A DNA stretch of 64,000 nt from an uncultured Gemmatimonadales bacterium (GTDB lineage: Bacteria > Gemmatimonadota > Gemmatimonadetes > Gemmatimonadales > GWC2-71-9): positions 53,994 through 117,993 of the forward strand of contig CAMYLY010000006.1 in assembly GCA_947259405.1 (NCBI GenBank), written 5' to 3'. Shown piece after piece: positions 33,773-41,558 of this stretch (positions within the stretch are counted from its first letter, which is position 1; the number at the start of each line of letters is the position of its first letter). Made by a program: the position numbers and the translations under genes. The notes beneath the pieces are model-generated. The model did not search any database. It was not told where the DNA came from and was given only the letters and a program-made list of their open reading frames with translations.

Positions 33773-35692
33773 TCACACATCGCAGCCATAGTTGACCCAT
33801 CCGATCTGCAACACGGTCGGTTGTCGTTGGAACAGTGAGAATCGATAGACACAACCGGCTTCGATCAGGGCCGTGTCGGCTGCCCACTGCACAAACACAT
33901 ATGACCTGCCGTCCAACGTCGAGAGCGCAAACTGGCTTACCATTTTCCAAAACACGGTACCACGACCCTCGTAGTCTTCTCCATGGGGTCCCAGAAGATC
34001 GTCGGCCGTGGCGTGTGACGGTTCACGGTCGAATTCGTCTTCCACTGAACCGAGCCACATAAACCCGCCTCCAACGGGTTCTCCGGTTGCGGTCGATGCG
34101 AACCCGTAAGCCCAGTACCCAATGTCAAGGATCGTAGCTGTCCGACCGAACACGACGCGTGCCGTTCCCTTAACACTATCCAGTGGCATCAGTGCGATCC
34201 CCCCGGCATGCACCAAGTAGTAGACGCTGTCGGTTGGCACTGAAGGAGCCGGCACCGTGAATGTGACTTCGGTGTTCCCGAACATGTCTCGGTTTGCGAA
34301 CATCTCAGCGAGACGCGCCGAGTCGCGAGGTGGTGCTTCCAACTCCCGGATGGAGTCCGGGGCATGCGGTCGCGCAGGTACGTCGAGCCTGAACGAAACC
34401 GAACCGTCGTCTTGGTGAATGGCGGGAATGACAGTGAGTTCCTGCGCGCCGGTTTGATCGCGAAAGCTCCGAACCGGTTCACTCGTTTGAGGCGATCCGC
34501 CGTTTTCGCCCGAAGTGCCACAATTCCCTACGCCATTCGTGATCTCCTTGATCCACGCGAGCGTCCGGTCTAAAGCGCTCCGTTGTCCAACGAGGCCTCG
34601 ATTGAAGTAGAGGGCGATCGTCACGCCGCAGTTGGGCACGTGCCAGAGCCCCGCCGTGTGACCAGTAAAGGCCCCGCCGTGCCCAATGAGCGAGAAGCCA
34701 GGTCGTTCCATCCTAATGAGACCCAGCCCATACCCGTCAGGTTCGTGAGCCTCCGGTGCGTTAGGCTCGGGCATCCCCAAGGGTGGAGTATCACGAAACT
34801 CCGTCATCAGCTCGAGCGACGATGACGTGAGTAAACGGCCAGCCATTAACGCGTCGAAGAACTGGAGTGCGTCTTCGGCGCTGGTCGCCAAGCCACCGGC
34901 TCCCCACTCCGCCGGCGAGCGATCAAGGAGAGTGGTGGCGCCTAGGTCGCCGAACATCTGACTGTGCTCCCAAGCGGTGACTGGCCCCATGTACCCTGTG
35001 ACGGAGAGTGGAAGTGGACCCGGTTCGTGCCATGTGAGCCACGTGTGTTCCAAGCCGAGCGGCGCGAAGATGTACGTACGATACGCTTCCGGCAGGGCGA
35101 GGCCGGTCGCGCGTTCAATCAGCACACCCAGAAGAAAGTAGTTAGTGCTGCTGTACGACCAATCGGACCCGGGGTCGAACCAGTATCCAAAGCGGGCCGA
35201 TAGGTCCAACAGCTCGTCTTGGGTCCAGTCCTTGGTGACCAGCGCGATCATCTCATCGCGGTCGGGACGGAAATAGAGATAACTGTAGAAATCCTTGAGA
35301 CCGCTGGTGTGTCCCAGGAGATGGCGGACGGTGACTTCGTCGCCTCGGGGAAACAAGGGGAGATAGTGCTTCAACGGTTCGTCGAGCGCCAACAGGCCTT
35401 CTTCAACGAGGCGCAGCGCGACAGCGGCCGTGTAGATCTTGGAAACGCTGCCGAGGAAGAAGGCATCACTCACGTCCATCGCGCGACCGGTTTCGCGATC
35501 GGCAAGGCCAGCGGCGGCGAATAACGTGCGACCGTCCGGAAGACGGATGCCAAGCAGCGCGCCCGGCGATTCGTTAGTGGTCCGCGCCTCCTCGAGCATC
35601 GTGTGCAGATCGGACACGCCGTCCCTGCACCCGCCGCCCCCGATGGACAATGCGACCAGGCCCGCACCCCAACCGATTCTAATCACATGCAT
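33773..35692 (-). CDS. Serine hydrolase (class C beta-lactamase-like), lipoprotein, with long C-terminal domain
   Basis: This 639-residue protein has an N-terminal lipobox-like sequence ending GGGGC. The class C / DD-peptidase fold fills about 28-385: SVSK at 82-85 (nucleophile and Lys), a YSSTN segment at 180-184 where the usual YxN triad has Ser at the third position, and IGHGGAFTG for the KTG-equivalent. About 240 more residues follow, a beta-rich region (YYLVHAGGIALMPLD, DIGYWAYGFASTATGEP) of no family I know. It likely acts in the periplasm on peptides or esters; the substrate is unknown. It is divergent from the MBL-fold gene by 92 bp. Confidence 0.85.
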   Translation of the reverse strand: MHVIRIGWGAGLVALSIGGGGCRDGVSDLHTMLEEARTTNESPGALLGIRLPDGRTLFAAAGLADRETGRAMDVSDAFFLGSVSKIYTAAVALRLVEEGLLALDEPLKHYLPLFPRGDEVTVRHLLGHTSGLKDFYSYLYFRPDRDEMIALVTKDWTQDELLDLSARFGYWFDPGSDWSYSSTNYFLLGVLIERATGLALPEAYRTYIFAPLGLEHTWLTWHEPGPLPLSVTGYMGPVTAWEHSQMFGDLGATTLLDRSPAEWGAGGLATSAEDALQFFDALMAGRLLTSSSLELMTEFRDTPPLGMPEPNAPEAHEPDGYGLGLIRMERPGFSLIGHGGAFTGHTAGLWHVPNCGVTIALYFNRGLVGQRSALDRTLAWIKEITNGVGNCGTSGENGGSPQTSEPVRSFRDQTGAQELTVIPAIHQDDGSVSFRLDVPARPHAPDSIRELEAPPRDSARLAEMFANRDMFGNTEVTFTVPAPSVPTDSVYYLVHAGGIALMPLDSVKGTARVVFGRTATILDIGYWAYGFASTATGEPVGGGFMWLGSVEDEFDREPSHATADDLLGPHGEDYEGRGTVFWKMVSQFALSTLDGRSYVFVQWAADTALIEAGCVYRFSLFQRQPTVLQIGWVNYGCDV

Positions 35693-35784
35693 GGCTCGGG
35701 AAATGCCAGGCGTGCTCGGGCTGGCGCCGTGAAACCGTATCCACCACGATGCGTAGGTCCCGTATGCTCCAGCTTGGAGAGTTC

Positions 35785-36837
35785 ATGAAGCCCAACCTGC
35801 AGTCCTTGGTTCGCGTCGGCGGAGCCACACTCGCGTTGACTATCGGCCTGGCGCCTTCGGCCACGGCACAGTTCGAGAAGGAACACAGCGTCGTGGACCT
35901 GGCCGATGGCGTGTTCGCGATCCTCTGGGAGAACATGACCTCATTCCCTGTGGAGGGGAACCACCTCGTCATCATCAATGCAACAGGGGTCGTCGTGGTC
36001 GACGCCAATCGAACGCCGTCGTTAGCCGAAGAAGTGATCGCGATCATCCGCGAGCGAACGTCCCTTCCCGTCCGGTACGTGATCAACACACATTGGCATG
36101 CGGATCACGTGCAGGGGAACGCCGTCTATCGGAGAACGTTCCCGGACGTTGCGATCGTCGGTCATCCGGAAACAGCTGCCGGCATCGACACGGTGCTACG
36201 GCCCTACGTCACGGAGGTAGACGACGATCTCGCACGGATGCGTGGGGTGTTGGCGTCGGATACGCTCAGCGACGAGCGGCGCCCCCGCGTGGAAGCGCAA
36301 GTTACCAACCTGGAACGTGAAGCGACCTTGTATGAGGTCGTCGAGTTCGTCGCTCCGACGGCGTTGGTCACGGATTCGCTCAGACTCGACGGCAGCCGCA
36401 CGATCGATGTGCTGCACCTCGGACATGGGAACACACCCGGAGACCTCGTCGTCTACCTCCCTGCCGAAGGCATTGTGGCCGTCGGCGATCTCGTGACTCG
36501 GCCGTACCCGCTCCTGGGTTGGGATGCTCCAGCAAGTTGGTCGCGGGTCCTCGACAACGTTCTTGCTCGGGAGCCTCGCATGGTGGTGCCGGGGCACGGT
36601 GAGGTACTGCGAACGACCGAATACGCCGAACTGTTCCGGGATCTCTTCAAGAGTCTCAGTGAACAAGTGGCAGAAGGCGTGGCAGCCCGGCGTTCCCTGG
36701 AGGACCTGCAATCGGACATCGACCTGGACCGGTTCTGGCGCGAGTTCGCTGGGGACGACGACCAGCTGTTTCGGGCGTTTGGTGCGCAGTTCCAGCCCGT
36801 AGCGGTTCGACGCGCGTATCTCGAGTTGCAGCCGTGA
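35785..36837 (+). CDS. Secreted MBL-fold metallohydrolase
   Basis: From ATG 35785 (GGAGA site) the 350-residue protein has a signal peptide ending SATAQ. The zinc site is NTHWHADHVQGN near residue 108, with further ligands in DVLHLGHGNTPGD (His) and AVGDLV (Asp) and VPGHGEV (His). This order matches subclass B-type metallo-beta-lactamase relatives. A 70-residue helical C-terminal extension follows. Beta-lactam hydrolysis is possible but not implied; lactonase or esterase roles are as likely. Confidence 0.88.
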   Translation: MKPNLQSLVRVGGATLALTIGLAPSATAQFEKEHSVVDLADGVFAILWENMTSFPVEGNHLVIINATGVVVVDANRTPSLAEEVIAIIRERTSLPVRYVINTHWHADHVQGNAVYRRTFPDVAIVGHPETAAGIDTVLRPYVTEVDDDLARMRGVLASDTLSDERRPRVEAQVTNLEREATLYEVVEFVAPTALVTDSLRLDGSRTIDVLHLGHGNTPGDLVVYLPAEGIVAVGDLVTRPYPLLGWDAPASWSRVLDNVLAREPRMVVPGHGEVLRTTEYAELFRDLFKSLSEQVAEGVAARRSLEDLQSDIDLDRFWREFAGDDDQLFRAFGAQFQPVAVRRAYLELQP

Positions 36838-36862
36838 GAGGAATCGTGGCGAGGTGAAGAAG

Positions 36863-37408
36863 ATGCCCGAATGGGCACGCCGTGGTCGGGCTGGATGGCG
36901 ATACTTCGGTCAGGAGCGGCCACCGTTCGCCCAGAATGTCAAAGCGGGACAGGAGTCCGTCTGGGATTACCCGCGACCGCCTCGTCTCGAGCGTGATCGA
37001 CGGGAGGTGACGGTGCATGCGAGTTCGCAGATCATTGCGCGTTCGAGCAATGCCATTCGCGTCCTCGAAACTGCCAGCCCGCCCACCTTCTACCTGCCTC
37101 CCGAAGATGTCCGCACCGACCTATTGAAGCCTGCGCCCGGGGGGTCGATGTGCGAATGGAAAGGGGAGGCGCGCTATTCCACGGTAGTGTTGCCAGATCG
37201 CACACTCGAAGCCGTGGCGTGGTCGTATCCAGATCCGTTTCCGGAATTCGAGGAGATTTGTGACTACGTCTCGTTCTATCCCGCCCGCCTCGAATGTTAT
37301 GTTGACGGGCACCGGGTTGCGCCCCAGCCAGGAGGCTTTTACGGCGGCTGGGTCACTCCGGAAGTTTTCGGGCCGTTCAAAGGCGACCCTGGGTCCGGCG
37401 GGTGGTGA
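36863..37408 (+). CDS. DUF427 family protein
   Basis: Starting at ATG 36863 (a GTG at 36854 is the alternative), the 181-residue protein carries EWARRGRAGWRYFGQERPPF and GQESVWDYPRPPRLE, then two related beta segments (AIRVLETASPPTFYLPPEDV; ARLECYVDGHRV). DUF427 proteins are common small cytoplasmic proteins with no known activity. It follows the MBL gene by about 25 bp. Confidence 0.9.
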   Translation: MPEWARRGRAGWRYFGQERPPFAQNVKAGQESVWDYPRPPRLERDRREVTVHASSQIIARSSNAIRVLETASPPTFYLPPEDVRTDLLKPAPGGSMCEWKGEARYSTVVLPDRTLEAVAWSYPDPFPEFEEICDYVSFYPARLECYVDGHRVAPQPGGFYGGWVTPEVFGPFKGDPGSGGW

Positions 37409-37477
37409 ATCCGCTTGCCATTCAGCGGACTTGACCGTAACGTAAAAGATTGGATTCCATCGCTAACGGAGGACCCC

Positions 37478-37918
37478 ATGCGCTTCGTTCCAGCCATGCT
37501 TGTCGTGGCTCTATTTGCTGCCTGCGGACCCGCAGACGAGTCGGCCGAACCAGCCGAGATGGCGTCGGGCCCAACTCTGGCAGACTTCGCCGGGACCTGG
37601 GAGACGACGGCTATGATTGAGGGTACCGAGGAGCCAGTGCAGACCAACATGTCGGGATCAGCTGATGGCTCTGACTGGGTCTTGAGGCTCGAGGGTCGGC
37701 CGGACATCCCCATGCGGGTCTCAATCGTGGGCGACAGCCTCATTGGTGAGACAACCCAGTACGAGAGCATCTTGCGCGAGGGCGTGATGGTGACGATCCG
37801 CATGGCATCCGTACTCAGTGACGGAGCGCTGGTCGGAAACCTGGTGGCCACGTACCAGATGCCGGATGGCGAAGAGATCGTGTACGGAACGACGCGCGGT
37901 ACGCGCACCATGAACTAG
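37478..37918 (+). CDS. Lipoprotein of unknown function
   Basis: ATG 37478, behind CGGAGG, gives 146 residues with a lipobox (VVALFAACG). The mature protein has a calycin-like beta pattern: FAGTWETTAMIEG, SDWVLRLEGRPDIPM, ALVGNLVATYQMPDG. Similar short lipocalin-like lipoproteins are frequent in this phylum. No specific ligand can be proposed. Confidence 0.72.
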   Translation: MRFVPAMLVVALFAACGPADESAEPAEMASGPTLADFAGTWETTAMIEGTEEPVQTNMSGSADGSDWVLRLEGRPDIPMRVSIVGDSLIGETTQYESILREGVMVTIRMASVLSDGALVGNLVATYQMPDGEEIVYGTTRGTRTMN

Positions 37919-37970
37919 CGTTCGACCCTTCTCTCGGCCGCCGGCGCGCTCGAGCGTTTCTGATTGTGAA

Positions 37971-38135
37971 TTAGAGGAGGCTTTCAGCCGCGAACCGGCG
38001 GCCGGCGTAGGTCCCAACTGCGGTGCCGATGACCGCGAGGAACAACGCGCTCATGAGCCCGATGAACCATCTGAGCCACCACCCGATGGCTCCGCCGATC
38101 GTGGCACCCGTGATGGCCAGGAGTTTAGATGCCAT
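37971..38135 (-). CDS. Very small glycine-zipper membrane protein
   Basis: Reading the minus strand from ATG 38135 gives a 54-residue protein too short for routine ORF lists. It starts MASKLLAITGATIGGAIG, continues WWLRWFIGLMSALFLAVIG and ends with a basic GRRFAAESLL. Two close hydrophobic segments with GxxxG spacing suggest a membrane hairpin. The start overlaps the SRPBCC stop by 11 bases, so it is likely translated by coupling. Function unknown. Confidence 0.6.
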   Translation of the reverse strand: MASKLLAITGATIGGAIGWWLRWFIGLMSALFLAVIGTAVGTYAGRRFAAESLL

Positions 38136-38556
38136 CTTCCACGACCGCTTTCAGCCCGCCGAGGACTTTGTCCCAGCTCTCGCGGGTGTGCGCGGTGGTT
38201 TCCTCGTCGTGGAAACGTCCCTGAGTGATCGACACCGTCGTCACATCACCGGCGGAGGTGAGCCTGTAGGTCGCGGTCGTATGTTGTGTCGGGTCGTCTT
38301 CGGTGGCCGGGGTAAAACAGCTGTGTTCCAGGAGCGACGGCGGCTCGATGGCCGTTATGATTCCCTTGACCACGGTCATCTCTTTGCCTTCGACCATGGT
38401 GTTGAACAGGAGCGGACTCCCGGCCTTCCAATCTGAGATCGCTTCACAGTTGAAGAAGTACTGCTTTGTGATCTGAGGATTCGTCAGTGCCTCCCAGACG
38501 ACCGCGATACCGGCATTGATTCGGACGGATTTCTTCACCGTGAACTCGTCGCTCAT
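38125..38556 (-). CDS. AHSA1-type SRPBCC protein
   Basis: The 143-residue protein begins VKKSVRINAGIAVVWEALTN, the standard AHSA1/SRPBCC opening, followed by TKQYFFNCEAISDWKAGSPL and the terminal helix SWDKVLGGLKAVVED. Similar proteins are often involved in stress or detoxification by ligand binding. The stop lies inside the small glycine-zipper gene's start. Confidence 0.9.
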   Translation of the reverse strand: MSDEFTVKKSVRINAGIAVVWEALTNPQITKQYFFNCEAISDWKAGSPLLFNTMVEGKEMTVVKGIITAIEPPSLLEHSCFTPATEDDPTQHTTATYRLTSAGDVTTVSITQGRFHDEETTAHTRESWDKVLGGLKAVVEDGI

Positions 38557-38613
38557 GCTCAGATCCTCTGCAACAGGCTGCTGTTGAGGTCAGGTCGCTA
38601 AGGTGGGCGGCCA

Positions 38614-39099
38614 TCACGTTCCATCGGGCGAGGTGAACGACTCATGACGCGTCCGAATCTTCCACCCGTCCTGATGCTCCACCATGACGGCGGTCCAGAC
38701 TCCAGTCAAGTCCGTGCGGACGCCTGCCACGTCTATCGACGACCACGTCACCGTTGCGGTCAGGACGGCAACCTGATCACCGAGAATGTTCACGTGCATC
38801 TCGTCCCAGGTTGCGAGGCGGACCTCCTGCAACGTACGGTAGAAATCCCGCGCACGGTCCGCAAACGCTTGAAAAGACGGGTAGAGTCTTCCGTCGCTGA
38901 CCACCACCGCGTCCGGCTCGTAGTAGCTGAGCGCCGTGTCCGCATCCGTCGCCCGCAAGTGGTGCCACGCCGCCTCCTTCACGGCGCGTTCGATCGCCGC
39001 ACGCCGCGCCGGTGACAGAGGAGACCCAGGGGTGCTCACAACGACCTCACCGCATGGAGCCGCGGACGTCTCACCCACGCTCGCTGAAACCGACGGCAT
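38614..39099 (-). CDS. NTF2-like / SnoaL-type protein
   Basis: The 161-residue protein ends in a cystatin-like fold: AAWHHLRATDADTALSYYEP, then AVVVSDGRLYPSFQAFADRA, VAVLTATVTWSSID and WKIRTRHESF, the usual DUF4440/SnoaL pattern. The N-terminal 35 residues are of low complexity and the start is uncertain. It is divergent from the PspB-like gene by 42 bp. Confidence 0.78.
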   Translation of the reverse strand: MPSVSASVGETSAAPCGEVVVSTPGSPLSPARRAAIERAVKEAAWHHLRATDADTALSYYEPDAVVVSDGRLYPSFQAFADRARDFYRTLQEVRLATWDEMHVNILGDQVAVLTATVTWSSIDVAGVRTDLTGVWTAVMVEHQDGWKIRTRHESFTSPDGT

Positions 39100-39141
39100 C
39101 GACCATTCGTCAGGGGAGACGAAGCCATAAGGAAGTCCGAC

Positions 39142-39444
39142 ATGGGTATCCCGCCTGATGCGCTCGGATTTGCCGTCGTCTTAGCCACGCTGCTTGGCAC
39201 GGCCTTCGGCGTGAAGTTTCTGGTGTGGGGTAAGAGGCCGCTGCGGTCGCTCCGCGGCACTGCAGACGAGGCTGCAACGGACGAGCGCCTTACTGATCTG
39301 GAGGAGCGGGTCCGGCAGCTATCGGATGTCGCGATGGAGCAATCGAGGTTGCTCGAGGAACACCATGAGCGGCTCGATTTCACCGAGCGCATGCTGACCC
39401 GAGGCCGGAGCGAAGAACCGACGGCGAAGACCACCACTCGGTGA
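39142..39444 (+). CDS. Small membrane-anchored coiled-coil protein, PspB-like layout
   Basis: The 100-residue protein has one membrane helix (about 8-28) and a cytoplasmic coiled coil (about 44-85: ERLTDLEERVRQLSDVAMEQ, SRLLEEHHERLDFTERML). This resembles PspB or similar envelope-stress adaptors in layout only; sequence identity to PspB is not evident. It is a lone plus-strand gene between minus-strand ones. Confidence 0.55.
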   Translation: MGIPPDALGFAVVLATLLGTAFGVKFLVWGKRPLRSLRGTADEAATDERLTDLEERVRQLSDVAMEQSRLLEEHHERLDFTERMLTRGRSEEPTAKTTTR

Positions 39445-39461
39445 GCACGGACGGCCTGCTC

Positions 39462-40238
39462 CTATCGTCGCCGTTGTGCGAATAGCCACTGTGTGAACGC
39501 CTCGGACGCGTACGTGGCATCCCAGGAGTTGTGGTTGAGGCCGAGGTACTCCGTGTATCGCACGCTGGCCGACACGGCCTCGAGCGCTGTGGCGGCCTCA
39601 CGCGATCCGACGACCGGCACCACCGCATCCATCTCGCCGTGAAAGATCCAAACCGGCGTGTTGGACAGCTGGCGAGCGACCGCTGGAACGGTTGCTCCGC
39701 TATCGGGCGGCACGACCGGGACCGACCCGCGGAATCCGGGAGGGTCAGGGATATAGCCGCAGATTGGCGCGACAGCCGCGAAGCGCTCCGTATGTCGGTA
39801 GGCGAGGTACCAGGTGCCGTGACCGCCCATTGAGAGGCCCGTGAGATACACGCGGTCGTCGTCGCCGTTGAACTCGTGCATCGTTTGCGCGAGGGCCGCT
39901 AACGCCATGTCGGCCGGTGCTCCCACCCAATGGGAGTCTCTCGGGGCCTGAGGGAACACGACAATCGCGGGAAAACGTTCGGGGTCTTGCCGGATCGCCG
40001 GGCCGAGTCCTACTGTGGTCTGCAGGAGGCCGTCCGAACCGCGCTCGCCGGCGCCGTGGAGAAAGAGAATCACCGGCCACTGATCCTGAGTCGCATAGTC
40101 GGCCGGGACGTACACCTGGTAGCGAACGCTCGTGCCACCCATGTCGACCGTTCTGTCGAGGAACCCGGTCTCGACGTGTTGGGCGCTGAGGGGCCAGGCA
40201 CTAAGCAGCACGAGTGCGAAGGAAGCAAGAGCCGACAT
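39462..40238 (-). CDS. Secreted alpha/beta hydrolase (dienelactone/PHB-depolymerase-like)
   Basis: From ATG 40238 the 258-residue protein has a signal peptide (MSALASFALVLLSAWPLSAQ). The oxyanion region is FLHGAGERGSDG, the nucleophile elbow GLSMGGHGTWYLA (Ser), the acid in WIFHGEMDAVVPV and the His in GLNHNSWD. The layout matches small secreted esterases or feruloyl-esterase/PHB-depolymerase relatives. Substrate unknown. Confidence 0.9.
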   Translation of the reverse strand: MSALASFALVLLSAWPLSAQHVETGFLDRTVDMGGTSVRYQVYVPADYATQDQWPVILFLHGAGERGSDGLLQTTVGLGPAIRQDPERFPAIVVFPQAPRDSHWVGAPADMALAALAQTMHEFNGDDDRVYLTGLSMGGHGTWYLAYRHTERFAAVAPICGYIPDPPGFRGSVPVVPPDSGATVPAVARQLSNTPVWIFHGEMDAVVPVVGSREAATALEAVSASVRYTEYLGLNHNSWDATYASEAFTQWLFAQRRR

Positions 40239-40348
40239 GCGCACGGTATCCTCCGAGTGGGATTCGCGACTGGTGCGGTGTGATCTTTCAAGTATGGGGC
40301 CGGGGTCTGCGCGATGGCAATGCGGTTTCCGTGGGACCTCTTCCATCG

Positions 40349-40789
40349 CTAGTCCCACCAGAAATGCAGGTACTGCTGACCCCGGTCGCGCGTCGGACCG
40401 AACCCTTCTCGCCGGGCCTCACGGGCCTCGACTGCGAACAGGCGTTCACGCGTGCGTGGATCATCTGGTAGCCGGACCAACAGTGCGTCGGCGTACGGGC
40501 CACCTTCTTCCTCAAGTCGGTCGTCAGAGTCCAGCACATTCAATACATAGACCGTGTCGGCACCCAGGGCATACAACGAGTCCACAAACGTCTCAGCCTG
40601 GGCTGTCGTCTCAAAACGATTCGAAGCAAACGCGTAGGGGTTGGCGTTCGCGCTGAGTCAGGCCCGGGCCTCGTAGCGGGGCCCTTGGTCGGCGTACCGC
40701 TCGAGCTCGCGTTGACAGGCGAGCGACGATACGGCGAGGATCGTGAGGGCCGAACGGCTGACACGCCGGCAGGAGTTTCTAGGAGCCAT
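40349..40789 (-). pseudogene. Lipoprotein gene interrupted by an in-frame TGA
   Basis: Reading from ATG 40789 gives a lipoprotein start (LTILAVSSLACQ) and GPRYEARA, then TGA at 40658-40660. The same frame continues without shift for 102 more codons: NPYAFASNRFETTAQAETFV, LYALGADTVYVLNVLD, ALLVRLPDDP, ending HFWWD. The two parts form one coherent protein of 146 residues with a single internal stop. A nonsense mutation is most likely; TGA ends many other genes here, so general recoding is excluded. Family unknown. Confidence 0.7.
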
Positions 40790-40819
40790 ATACACCGTGT
40801 TTTGGCTGGAGTGTGAGGT

Positions 40820-41017
40820 TCACGGACGCGGTGCAAGCTCGCCAATCAGATCGAGAAACGGTGCCAGGCTTGCCTCCAACGTGAAAACCTCATCCGGCAC
40901 CGAAACGTTCAGGCGAACTTGCCGCAGTGTACCGCCTGACAGCCGTTGTCCCGTTTCGAAGTTGCGCTCACCGCTCGTGAACGGAAACCACACGCCTTCG
41001 ATCTCGCGAGAATCCAT
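40820..41017 (-). CDS. Small hypothetical protein
   Basis: A 65-residue frame from ATG 41017, 21 bp after the ICMT-like gene. AGGAGG is present but 16 bp before the ATG, too far for a good site. The sequence FETGQRLSGGTLRQVRLNVS and LEASLAPFLDLIGEL looks structured. No family recognised; it may be a remnant. Confidence 0.4.
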   Translation of the reverse strand: MDSREIEGVWFPFTSGERNFETGQRLSGGTLRQVRLNVSVPDEVFTLEASLAPFLDLIGELAPRP

Positions 41018-41038
41018 CCAGCGAGGGCGACCGGCCTC

Positions 41039-41518
41039 CTAAGTCCCCTTTGGCCACCAGCGGCCGACCTGCCGCACATAGCCTTCGTATTCTTCACCAA
41101 ACATTCGTCGGAGCACCCGTTCCTCGTACACCACGACGAACATGTGTGTGACGAGGAGGAAGAGGACGGTGAACCCAAGTAGCACGATCGACTCGAAGAA
41201 CACTGTTGCCCCACCGAGGGCCAACGCTGCACCGATGTACATGGGGTTCCGAACCACACGGTACGGACCACGGGTGACTAACCGTCGGGGCGGGTCGAAT
41301 GGCGCGGGTGTTCCCTTGCCGATCAATGCGAACGTGAAGACGCACCATAGCGCGATCGATCCGCCCAGAAGAACGATCGCAGTCCCAGTCACCTGCGGGA
41401 TGCCGATCGTCTGCGGTCTCGTAATGCCCGACCAGGCCAAGAGCTGTGCCGGGAGGAAGATCAACACGAAGCCTATGAACACCGCGGCGTACGTTACGGC
41501 TCGCATGAGCACGAACAT
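41039..41518 (-). CDS. Isoprenylcysteine carboxyl methyltransferase (ICMT)-like membrane protein
   Basis: The 159-residue protein has about five hydrophobic helices and the ICMT/PEMT C-terminal signature: RRLVTRGPYRVVRNPMYIGA, EERVLRRMFGEEYEGYVRQV and RWWP. In bacteria these methylate small isoprenoid, phospholipid or other membrane substrates using SAM. The substrate is not known. Confidence 0.88.
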   Translation of the reverse strand: MFVLMRAVTYAAVFIGFVLIFLPAQLLAWSGITRPQTIGIPQVTGTAIVLLGGSIALWCVFTFALIGKGTPAPFDPPRRLVTRGPYRVVRNPMYIGAALALGGATVFFESIVLLGFTVLFLLVTHMFVVVYEERVLRRMFGEEYEGYVRQVGRWWPKGT

Positions 41519-41558
41519 CGGGTCAGGTCGTCGCGCGCTTGATCACGCCCTCAGCCAC

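Noticed and set aside
40349..40789. Selenocysteine at the in-frame TGA.
   Set aside because: No SECIS-like stem was evident just after the TGA, no selenoprotein family is recognised, and the position is not near redox-type residues; a nonsense mutation is simpler.
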